From: Galdieria partita
Lineage: Eukaryota > Rhodophyta > Bangiophyceae > Galdieriales > Galdieriaceae
Assembly: GCA_025991245.1 (NCBI GenBank)
Contig: BQMJ01000019.1
Span: 82,001 to 146,000 of the forward strand
Direction: 5' to 3'
DNA: 64,000 bases
Positions 45,232 through 55,900 of this stretch are shown one piece after another; position 1 is the first letter of the stretch; each line of letters begins with the position of its first letter. A model generated the notes under the pieces. That model saw only the letters and a list, made by a program, of their open reading frames with translations, did no database searches and was not told where the DNA came from. Position numbers and translations under genes: made by a program.

Positions 45232-47914
45232 ATGTCTTTTCGTCGTATTACAACAGGAGCGTGGAAGTTTACCAAATTTGTAGGCCGGGGTGTAAGAACT
45301 ACACTTGTAGTAGTGGGATTGGCAGCAGCAGGTTCCCTTTACGTTACACATTCTTTTTACCGGAATCTTCAAAATCGAGTTCCACAAGAGTTGGGTACGG
45401 GTGTCCTTGATCTCGATTTATCCAGTGTCATTGTCGTTGAAAATGAACCATCACCTGGAGAGGCTTTATTCCAAGCCGTTCAAAGTGGAGGGAGAACGAA
45501 ACCCAAGGTATGCACACAAGTGTATAGGACTTGCTTTCCATTTTTTCAATAGCGATTTAGATTTCTCTCCGGCGATTAGTTGCGTCCATCGACAAAGCAG
45601 CTAGTGATCCAAGAATAACTGCACTTATTGCACGCGGCGATGATCTTTCTACTTCCTCACTGGGTTTAGCAGTCGTAAAGGATATTAGAGATGCTATTGC
45701 TCGTTTCCGAAAAGCCACCAACGATGCTAAGCCAACCATATTTTATACGGATACTTTTGGTGAGTTGATGGGAAATGCAACTAGTTTATACTACCTTGCT
45801 AGTGTTTGTGAAGATATTCGTATGCAACCTTCAGGCAGTTTGGGTTGGGTGGGCTTGAGTACTGATGTCGTGTTTATCAGAAAATTGTTGGATCAGTTGG
45901 GTATCGTTCCCAAAGTTTTGGCTCGTTATGAGTATAAGAATGCTCCCAATACGTTTACTGAGACGCAGCTGACTGTTCATCAACGTGAGCAACTGCAAGT
46001 TCTCATGTCTTCTCTTGGAACCAAGATTGCAGAGGATGTTGCAGAGAGCAGAAATTTGTCTATCGAAGGAGTATTGGCGTTAATGAATGAAGCTCCTTTG
46101 ACTGCCAAAGAATCTGTTAGTTCGCAACTCATACAAGGATTATCCTATCGTGATGATTTGATGGATCTGATCAAAGACAAAGTAGAAGCGAAAAGAAGTC
46201 TACGTGCAGCTGCGAGAACGATCGCTGTAGATGAGTGTTTATCTACAGTTGAGCAATTGCAACAACAACACGCCAAGTTCCCTATGACCTCTCCAAACAC
46301 TTTGGAAGCAGCTAATTCTTTTGTAAAATCTTGTCAAAGGTATGGCCATCAAGATTTTGTGACTTTTAAAAGCCAATGTTGTTAGGCTGTTGGACTTGTT
46401 TCCTTGGGAAATGAATCCAGGGAAATCTTTTCATTACAAGGAGTGGATCGAGCAACGAAAGTTATTGGAGAACCTCGAGTCCTGTTTGGAGCAAGTATCT
46501 CATATGAGTGATGAAGAAATAAAGGAGAGACGACAAAGGGATCCTTGGCTTGATAAGTATTTGAAATATGCAGAGACTGTCATGAGTAATGCATCGACGT
46601 TGCCTTTTCTTGATTTATCCAATGCTTCTAAGAGAGCTGAGAGTACGTATTAGCGTAGTTATTATGTTCACTAGAAATAACACACAAATAGTAGCCAACA
46701 ATGAGACTCATTCACAGATGACCGACAACAAGTTGAAAAGGATTCGTTTACTAGATTATGCGTTTGAAATGAAAATGGAAGACTCGATTGCTTCAGCCAG
46801 AGAACAAATAGAAAGAATAAGAAAGAAGCAACGAGCAGCGAAGGATTCCGATCAACCACAGTCTCAAGTGAGCTCCCCTTCATCCGTTGCCATAGTATAC
46901 TTGGTAGGAAGTATTATGAGAGATGAATCTAGTGGAGGGTCGAAACGACTTTGTGCCGTGTTGGAAAGGGCTGTGAGAGATGATTCTGTAGGTGCTATTA
47001 TTCTTCGTATCTCATCACCTGGTGGTTCTTATGTCGCTTCGGACACTATTCATCACGCAATAGAAACTGCAACAAAGGTGAAACCAGTGATTGCCTCTTT
47101 TGGTGATGTTGTTGCTAGTGGTGGATACTTTTCAGCTGCTCCTTGCACTTGTATTGTTGCTCAACCTACTACTATTACAGGGTCGATTGGTGCATTTACT
47201 TTACGTTTTATTTTCAAAGAAGCTGCTGAAAAGTTGGGTGTTTCGATTGAATCCCCAGCATTTGGAAAACATGCTACCACTTTTGCAGGGTCTTCCTTGT
47301 TAGAAGACTGGGATAAAGAAATGCAAGATCGAGCTGACCAGTTTTTGGATATGTGTTATGAAGATTTTGTAGAGAAAGTGAGTCTTGGTCGCAAGTTGGA
47401 AGGGGAGCATGTGAAGAAGATTGCTCGTGGAAGGATATGGAGTGGAGTGGATGCTTTGAATATTGGACTGGTGGATATGTTTGGAGGTATATTTGAAGCA
47501 ACACAAGAAGCCAAGCGTTTAGGTAACCTCGAAAGGGATTCCACTCCGTTGATCAAAGAGTTGGGTATGAAACCCAAATTATCGGAACAGATTGCACAAT
47601 ATTTTGGGTGGATACCACCAGAACATGAATTCTCAAAGGACAATCGCGTTCATGGGTTATGGATTGTACCAAGTTGGCTATCGTTTGATCTGAGTTATTC
47701 TATAGCACATCAAATGGTTCCATTCATAGCAGGATGGGAAGTTGCTTTTGAATACTGGATGATGCAACAAACCCATTCTTGGATGGACCCCAATGGGTTT
47801 TCATATTTATGGAGTGGCGGTATTCTTTTGAGCTCGCCTTTTCTATCGTCGTTGTTATCTCCTGAAAGGGAGTTTCATGTATCATCTGAGACGATGTCCA
47901 ATCGAGAGAATTAG
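45232..47914 (+). CDS. SPPA: Signal peptide peptidase SppA (protease IV, S49), plastid-type
   Basis: Exons are 45232-45507, 45561-46339, 46386-46642 and 46692-47914 (844 residues). It has the two-domain 67K form: the N-terminal domain contains the catalytic Lys region ([12 protein letters not shown], matching the Lys of GTYKSA in E. coli SppA) and the C-terminal domain contains the Ser motif [11 protein letters not shown] and [10 protein letters not shown] membrane helix ([16 protein letters not shown]) lies near residue 30. Plant SppA is a light-induced thylakoid protease; a plastid location is inferred. The long C-terminal extension after residue 700 is Trp/Ser-rich and unusual. Starts of SppA and PP2A are 139 bp apart. 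Confidence 0.92.
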
Positions 47915-48019
47915 CTTCTATTTTCGATATTTTGTTCCTCTAGAAATAATGATTCATCACACCATATATATATCGAGAGTAAGGATCTCTTATACAATCC
48001 AATGATAATCAACCATCCT

Positions 48020-49595
48020 TTATGGAATACCTTTGGATACCTTCCAAACGACATACAACACTGCTTGTACCAACTCTACAACTGCACTAATAAAATCCAA
48101 TGCGATTAAAGCTTGAATAGAAGAATATCGCAATGGCATTTGGGTAAAATGCATGGCTTGTACAACTGAATGAATATCTAAGCCTGCTGCTGATATGTAT
48201 ACGATAGCAACAATAGTCAACGTCACAGCACAAGTAATGACAAGGCCTCTTTGAAATCTTTCCTTGGAAAACCAACCAAATACTAGAAATGATTCCAAAA
48301 GCAATGACACAACTACTCCCAAACTGTTAGCCACTATACCAACTATACTATTGGACAAAGGTTCGGGACTATAAGAAAGTCCATGACGATGATTTTCAAA
48401 GGCTCCAGGAATCCGAGTTCCGTTCAAGCCCAGTGGATTTTCTGTAGATACAAAAGGAGCTCGAACAGAGAAAGAAGCTGACGCTAAAAAATAACTCAAT
48501 ACAGCTAATATCCAATAAACAAACACGTGCTTTGACCAAGGTCGGAATCGTACTTGTCCTCGCTTCAGCCATACAAGTACATACACGAGAATGGCATTTA
48601 TCAAACTGATGACAACGCCTAACAAATCAGATATCAGCATACCAATCATGTACGCACTCAGATAATGATATTTGTCGATAAACTCTTTGGTGATAAAACC
48701 ATCTAAAGCAATGCTCGTAATATACAATGCCATCGATACAGCAAACAAGATAAACAGTAAGAAACCTATGAAGCCATAGTCTTGCACCAGAAGAGCATAA
48801 AATAGAAATGTACAAGTAAACTGTAAATATAAAGAAGAAATCAGCGCAACTGCTGAGTTTCTGGTGGGCATTGGGTTTTCGAATACCTTACTATTGGTAG
48901 GCAGAGTTTTGTTGCTCAAAGTGTTATAATCAGCAGTTCTCGCTGCGTGAATAGTCTGCGATGCAATACCAATCGCACATCCAAGCCAAGCTGCAGCAAC
49001 TATCCATCCATCACTTTTTAAAGTATATCCAGTGATTGGCGAACAAGACGTTGAATCAACAGAGACAACCCGTTTCATTCCTTTAGGGGCTGGTGGACTC
49101 GAGACTTGAATCATCATATAACAACTTTCCCAAATGGTGTTTGTATTCATGTCAGATTCTGTTGGCTGCCATCCTTGAGTTGAAGCTTCCTGTATTGCTT
49201 CCTCTTCAGCAAAGTCTACAACAAATTTATATATATGAGTTCCTAATGGCACATCCAATATCACACCCCATACACCAGAGATAGGCTCCTTTTCTAGAGG
49301 AATTGTGCGCCAATCTGTCCAGTCTCCTGCCATGGCAACTGCTATAGCAGGACCTTCGAAGAAGAACAGAGAAGGAACTCTATTGGTTTTTAAAGCCTAA
49401 TTTTGTTGCAGATAGATTTCCTTGAATAATAACAAATATACTTACTTCCTTGTATGCGTTCAACCCCATTTTCTTTGGACTGAGTTGTCTTCCTCCATAC
49501 TTTCTCCTTTCCAACTTTTGAATATTATAAAGAAGTTCAGGTCGCAATGGTATATCCTCTTCGTTCCTTATAGTAGAGGAACTGGATGTACTCAT
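48020..49595 (-). CDS. CBM48/AMPK-type glycogen-binding-like domain fused to a multi-pass membrane protein
   Basis: Exons on the minus strand are 49595-49446 and 49396-48020 (508 residues). Residues 60-140 resemble an AMPK-beta/CBM48 domain: VAMAGDWTDWRTIPL, then GVWGVILDVPLGTHIYKFVVD, with the Trp and Lys positions expected for glucan binding. After a linker come about eight hydrophobic segments (for example ALISSLYLQFTCTFLFYALL, FIGFLLFILFAVSMALYI, FLVFGWF) up to the C-terminus. I know of no standard family with this order. It might tether starch or glycogen to a membrane, or sense it. Galdieria stores cytosolic glycogen-like starch, so the idea fits. This is inference. Confidence 0.75.
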
Positions 49596-49754
49596 TTTTT
49601 TGAATGTTGGAAAGCAAAATTACACGCGAGCCCAATTTTCAAATGAGCAAGTCCTTGGCGGGTTTTCCAAACAAGGCCACTCCTCCAAAGGGCAACTCGA
49701 AGTCATTCTCTATGCATCATACGATAAGAAGTTGATTCAAGAATATATGGCAAG

Positions 49755-50868
49755 ATGAGTTGTTCTTCTTCACTCAAATCATTGCCACAGTGTTTCTATC
49801 ATGAAAATTCTCAACTCATTGAGATTGCTTTCTTTATACATGATAGCTCCATTGCGTGGGGGGATATGCGATGGCTTCAACCCAACTGGACATCTACTCT
49901 GTCCTTATCAAAAAGAGGCCTTTCTCACTCCTTTGTGGCCTCTCGCAACTTGTATGCACAAATAGCTGAAACTTGTCGTCTTGGCGAAGGAGTGCAACTC
50001 GAAGATTTCTGTAAACTGGGATCCAATACCGTCGTTGGTGCATATACCAAGATTGGTAGATTTACAGAGATCGGTCCTGACTGCCACGTTGGTTCCTTTG
50101 TACAGCTGGATTCCCACGTACTAGTGGATTCCAATACTGTTATTGGTGACCATTGCACCGTTTATCCGTTTGCCGTGTTGGGGTATCGACCACAAGATAA
50201 GAAATATAAAGGGGAACAAACGAGTTTGGAGATTGGCAACCGTTGTCAAATCAGAGAAAATGTGAAAATCGAAAGAGGAACTCGCTTCCGAAACAAGACT
50301 ATTATTGGTGACGACGTGTTATTGATGTCCAACGTCTATGTGGGACATGATAGTTGGTTACATGAACATGTAACTGTAGCAAACAATGTCTCGATTGCAG
50401 GTCATGTCGAATTGTATCCTTTTTGTGTGATCGGAGGACACAGTGCATTGCATCAGTTTGTCCGAATCGGTCAAGGAGCTATGATAGGAGGTAAGATGAT
50501 CGTTGTGGTTCAGCAGCTTTTGATTTCACACGCGTACCCAAGGAATGGCTGCCATACGTAGAGATGTACCTCCGTATTGTTTGGTTACAGGAACACCACC
50601 GCGCATTAGATGTCTCAATTATCATCAAGTGTGGAAAAAAGTGACCATTCGCAAGCATCGAAAGTGGATGAAACAATCTTTCGATTATCTTTTTCATAGT
50701 GATGATGCATCAAGCATTACTCAGCGTGCATTACAGTTGATGTCTCAGTGTTCATCATTGCCAGATGTATCAGATATTGCCAAGCATATGATCCAAGAAA
50801 TGTGTACTTTTATTCTATCCAGTCATTCTAGTGTTCGTGGATTATTGACTAGCGTACATCATGAATAG
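49755..50868 (+). CDS. LPXA: UDP-N-acetylglucosamine O-acyltransferase (LpxA), nuclear-encoded
   Basis: Exons are 49755-50490 and 50543-50868 (353 residues; bacterial LpxA is about 262, the excess being N- and C-terminal). The left-handed beta-helix hexapeptides are clear. Diagnostic stretches are YPFAVLGYRPQDKKYKGE, LEIGNRCQIRENVKIERGT, VYVGHDSWL (catalytic His kept; the earlier His of AHIAHD is Tyr), IGGHSALHQFVRIG and, across the intron, MIGGMAAIRRDVPPYCLVTG. It starts lipid A synthesis in bacteria; plants and some algae keep the pathway in organelles. The first 60 residues may be a targeting sequence. The intron proves a eukaryotic gene and not contamination. Confidence 0.93.
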
Positions 50869-51022
50869 ACAAATATGCACTTGAACTAACTTTCACTGTA
50901 AAAATAATGATCTATTGTCAGTCAGTGATTGTTCCTATACACTGTATCATCGTATAGAAATCACAATGAACGGAATCGCATTACAATGAAAACCTGAATA
51001 GAAACCATTATTGTACAAGTAC

Positions 51023-51102
51023 GAGAAGGTGGCCGAGTGGTCTAAGGCGTGAGATTAAGGCTCTCATCCGAAAGGGCGTGGGTTCGAATCCCATCCTTCT
51101 CA
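51023..51102 (+). tRNA. tRNA-Leu (anticodon AAG)
   Basis: It folds as a class II tRNA: acceptor stem GAGAAGG pairs with CCTTCTC, followed by the discriminator A. The anticodon loop TTAAGGC gives AAG (reads CUU/CUC after A34 editing). A long variable arm (CCGAAAGG) and a T-arm GTGGGTTCGAATCCCAT are present. A-box GGCCGAGTGG and B-box GGTTCGAATCC are good Pol III promoters. There is no intron, and CCA is not encoded. Confidence 0.95.
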
Positions 51103-51110
51103 CACGAGAA

Positions 51111-51118
51111 TTTTTTTT
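51111..51118 (+). terminator. Pol III T-run terminator of tRNA-Leu
   Basis: Eight consecutive T begin 9 bases after the tRNA 3' end, a standard RNA polymerase III terminator. Confidence 0.8.
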
Positions 51119-51340
51119 CCTATGGAGAGTGGGAGGAAGGAGACTGCATGCTCTGAGTGCGATGCACTGCTTGTTGAGAAGTTTCAAGTTGGCAAAAAAA
51201 GGTTTTCATTTTACATTCAAAAGTACAACGAAAAAGTTACCCACTTAAGATCAAAACAATGACTTGAATACATGTTGCCAGATATTTCTTGTACAAATCA
51301 AACGGTACACATGCACGCACTCATCTTTATCAACCAATAT

Positions 51341-52880
51341 CTATTCTTTCATCACACGTTCGAAATGGAATTTGTTGTTCAAAGTTTCCATATCCTTCGA
51401 AAAGCTTTCTAAAGAGACTTCATTCCTTATCCCTGCGCAAGGTGTGAGACACTTGCCATGCTTCAAACTGGAATATGGCTGGTCACATGGTGATGAAACA
51501 GAATGATTCGTCTTACTTATCATCTTCATTGGCGAAGTTGGATGTATTCGATCTTGCGACTGCTTCAAATCGCTACACATGAACAACTCTCTAAGCCAAT
51601 GAAATGTTTGCATGACATGTGTCAGTTTTTCAGTTCCCATAGATTCTTCCAATTCTTTCAAACTACAGTTAAACTTACACCCTCTAAATGGATTCTCAAA
51701 GCAATCGTTCCAACGAGGATCTCTTATCATGTCATTGGAAATCGACAACAACCAATTCCATTGGGAACAAGAAGGCATCTCCATATCTTCATCATGACAA
51801 CAGGAACAAGAATAGAAACAAGGACAACATTTAGGTATCATCCACTGACCTTCCATAGTAACCCCATCTTCCCTATTACAATCCATTCCTAGTTTTCTAG
51901 TTCTCTTGAAAACTCCTTTTCTGGTATTCCAAGAATGCCATTTTCTAGACAAGTTACCATGCTTTTGTAACATCTTCGCTTCATATTGCTTTGCTGCTTC
52001 TTCATTGACTATCCACTCTTTTCCATTTTGATCAGCCTTCATAAAAATGCCAGTAGAACACAGACTTCCTTTCACTGCTCGGATCTGATTCTCTTTGTAA
52101 CGGCTGCCGTCCGATTTCCGCAAAATAGAATACTTCTTTTTGGCTTGTTCTAAAATTTCTTCTTCTGTTACAGGTCGACCAATATTCCGCATAAACTCTA
52201 AAATACAAAGAGGAAGAGTCATGAAATGTTCGTTGCAGCCTTCCCAAGATTCGTGTACTTCCTTCGATCTCCAATCTTCATTATGTCTGGGGTAACTTGC
52301 GTAACAGTCACATTGGAAATGGTCCATCCTTTCAACACTGTTCACCTTTTCTTGTTTGTGGTCTTCTATGGTTGTCCATACTTCTTTCGGGTTTGATCTA
52401 ATCAGAAGATCAACAGTCTCTGTAGCCCTTCTACCTAACAAGAAATCTTCTGAACCATTGATCACGTCAACATTCCACTCTTTCCAGCAATTGTTTGCCG
52501 TCTGAGGTGTCCAATCTGCAACATCAACAGGTTTCATCCTGTCTTCGCCTACAAGGGAATTACCTATGGAATGAGGATGTCCATTGAGCAGTATAGCAGT
52601 TCCTTCGTCGCTTTTAGTTGTTTCAACAAGGTCGCATAAACAACCCGAGACGCTTCGATCCTGTAGTGTTCCCAAGAACTGTATAAGAATCCTTTCTGTC
52701 ATATAAACCTCAATTCAGGCTTACCTGAGGTTTACCAGCCTCATACCCAGCGTAAGCTAACAATGGTTCATCTAAACATAGAAAATCGTCCCTAGCAGAT
52801 TCTATCGGTGTTGTCTCTAAAAACGGAAAGTATCCAAAGTCTTCCGTCATTCTACCCAAATGTGTGGAACAATTTGGCAT
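51341..52880 (-). CDS. Unknown protein with a possible winged-helix-like segment
   Basis: Exons on the minus strand are 52880-52736 and 52695-51341 (499 residues). The join uses the donor at 52735 (40-nt intron), giving YAGYEAERILIQFLG. A segment near residues 210-280 (LPLCILEFMRNIGRPVTEEE, ILEQAKKKYSIL, then KENQIRAVKGSLCS) has the helix pattern of a winged-helix or similar DNA-binding fold. Later parts hold a cysteine cluster (CCPCFYSCSCCHDED) that could bind metal. No family is recognised. A different splice (donor at 52718) keeps another frame for 43 codons only, then stops. It lies 66 bp downstream of the BRCT gene on the same strand. Confidence 0.7.
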
Positions 52881-52946
52881 TCGCTCGAATCGGCCGCAAT
52901 TTCGTTGAGATGTCAAATGATAATTCAATTGAAAGCAAAATCCAAT

Positions 52947-55900
52947 TTATGTTGTTCCACACAACAACCGTCTCCATGACCTCTGGAAACCCAATTTTAC
53001 AACCTCCTTCCGAACCATATTTGCTCTTCTTTCTTCTAAATGTTCCACTAAACAAGACAATAATTCTATCCATTCAGAGGTTATAGGATGGTTGGGATAT
53101 CGTTGAATACAATGTCGAACGACATACCAACCTAACTTCAAGTCATCAAGGGTATTCCATTGGAAACAACCGCTCTGGGGATAATGATTTGTCACAGAGA
53201 CTGTATTTTGGGTGATAAGACCATTCAATACAGTATAGTCCTCTCTATCACTATAAGCATACGGTTCAGAGATATTGACAAACTCCTTGACTAGAGGCTT
53301 CCAACAATTGTTATATACTGCATCTATTCTCTTCTTCAAACTTTTTCGAAAGGCAGAAAGACTAGCACCTTGAGCTAATTCCTTCAAGACATAGAATCCA
53401 AGTAATTGATAGAAGCAAAAATACAACTCGAAAAGATCAGCTGTTCTAGAAAAAGGAAACAACAACAATCGATCCAACATTTTGTAAATTTCGACACGAA
53501 CTTGCATAACGTTATTGCTTTGACATAGTAGCTTCCAGATGGAATGCAAACAAGGTATCAAACCCTTTAACCAACTAGATGATTCCACAGAGGAGCATCG
53601 ATATTTTGATAGGCGATAAGATATATCTCGCAAAGTTTGAATAGTCGTTGAAATAGTTTCCTGTCTTTCAGTAGCTCGGAGGAAAGAATTCAAAATAGGA
53701 ATGCACCATAGACGCAGCTTTCTTGTACTTTCCAAGATCGATATTCCCGAATAATCACTACAAGCTGAACCAAAATACCAGCTATCCCATATATCTTGTA
53801 TGTCAGCATTCCCTTCTGTACAAGTAGCTATTTGACATACAACAAGTCCTTCTACAATTGGAAAAGAACTATTTAACTGACTCAAACAGGTACGAATAAT
53901 ACCCATTACTAGACGTTGTATATCTGAATCGACTTCAAAAGGTAACCGAGCAACTCCTTTTAAAATCCATGCCAAAATTTGACACGACAATGTCTCCTTT
54001 TCTCTTTCACTGTTGTTTCCTAAAAATACTGCGAAATGATCCATATATTGGCGAATACTCACTATAAGAGGAAATAATAAACTTCCACGTCTTGGTCTTT
54101 GTAAAAGAGAGGGACACTTCAGTATCATAATGGCAAAAATTTTACATGCAAATCCCAAGTAACTTGCTCGTAACGATCGTTGCTGCTCTGAAGGATGACT
54201 TCGAATGAAGTTTACACTATTTTGGATGACGCGACGCATCACATAGGGAATAATTGAAAGATATTCACGACTCCAACCATGTTTACGATTGTGCCACTCA
54301 TTTTCCAGCTGGTGACAAGTCCAAGCAAACAAAGAACCACGTAATGAATCCACTTGACCCGATGATGGATGTTTCCCAAAACAACTTGACAACTTGTGTT
54401 TAGTATCGGCAGGCTGAATGAAAGTTGAAACCCGAGGAAATCTCTGTATTAACATTTGACCAAATTTCATGTCCTCAATATAGGATCCTCGTTGCAATAT
54501 ATTGGAAGCATAGGATTCCCAACCACACAACAAACTTAGCCAAGTAATAATCACACAAAAGTCAAATTCCTCATACAGAGCAGGAGGTAAAAATTCATCT
54601 AAACAAGACTCCAGTATTTGTCTCCAGAATATAATTTGGAAACGTTGATAAGAAATAATACAAGTCCATAGAGAATCTCGTAATGCAAGATTTACATTTT
54701 CATTAACACTGCAGTCTATAGTCACCTTTGTTATTTCCTTCCAGCTTACAATACCTAAACGGTTCAAGAGACAAAAAAGATCAGCTGATAATTTTACAAT
54801 ATTACTGCAGTCTTCGAAAGTAGGAACTGGCATGACGTCTGAGTAACAGGAACTTTCCGAAATACTACTGTGACATTTCTGCAAACAAAAAAACGACAAA
54901 AATTGAGACGTGATAGCAACAAAAAATGGAGTTAGTAAGTTGTACAATTCCATAGCGAATTCCTTTGCCAGCTTGAAAGCTTCCTCATTTACGCTCATAA
55001 CTAATGTATCCCAAAGAGTTTCTTCATTTGTTGCGTCTACATTTGATAAAGACTCATATGATGAACAAGTGATGCCTTGTAATAGGAAGCTGAGCAACCT
55101 ATCCATCAAACGAAAAATAGTTTTGCGACATGACAACAGAAAGAGAGGATGGGCCTCAAACAGAGAAGCGTCCGAGTGAACCAAACAAAAAAGAATCTTT
55201 TTACAAACAGTAGGTTCAGTTGAAGACCAGTCGAGGTAAATCATAAGAAGTTTGTGAACCAACTGCTCTAGATTAGCCATATGCTTCCTCAGAATATCCT
55301 TTTTCATACCACTCAAGGCTGATGCAGTATCTGATTTCAGCTTCGAGCTCCTTTGCGTAATTACTAGAAAACATTCTTTATACTCCTTCATCAGTTTCGA
55401 CAAGAATATCCATGTATCTTCAACAAGGCGCGACGCGTACTCATCAGGATTCACAAGAGATAAAAATGCAAATTTGCAAATATCCAGAAAAAGTGAAAGT
55501 GAAGGTAAAAATTGACTACCCAACGACAGGGATTCCCAGAATGGCCTCCACACTTTTTTAAGAGCGTTTAATCTCATTGAATCATCACAAATACCAGTCA
55601 ACGAAAGGATGAGGCAACTCAAATGCCGATAAATGCATTGAAAGTATTCCATAAGCTCAACCGAAAACCCATTCGCTCTGTAGTCAGCTGATTCTTCTAT
55701 GAACAAAAACATTTGCGAGCAAAACTGTTTCTGAACAGCAGAACTTGACTGAGACAACCAAATCGCTTTTGCTCGAATAAACCAAAGACAAATATAACAT
55801 TTCGAGTAAGAAGCAAATGCCATGAAAGGAGGACCTCCTGTGGGCTTGTCTAAAGCTTCTTTTAAAAAACTAGGCACATCAAAGCAACAAGAGGCAATTT

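Noticed and set aside
45093-45275. N-terminal extension of PP2A by 61 residues
   Set aside because: The frame is open but begins with TTG, has no ATG and would overlap the SppA start region.
52718-52950. Alternative splice of the unknown protein with donor at 52718
   Set aside because: It opens a frame of about 43 codons and then meets a stop; the donor at 52735 joins the long frame cleanly.
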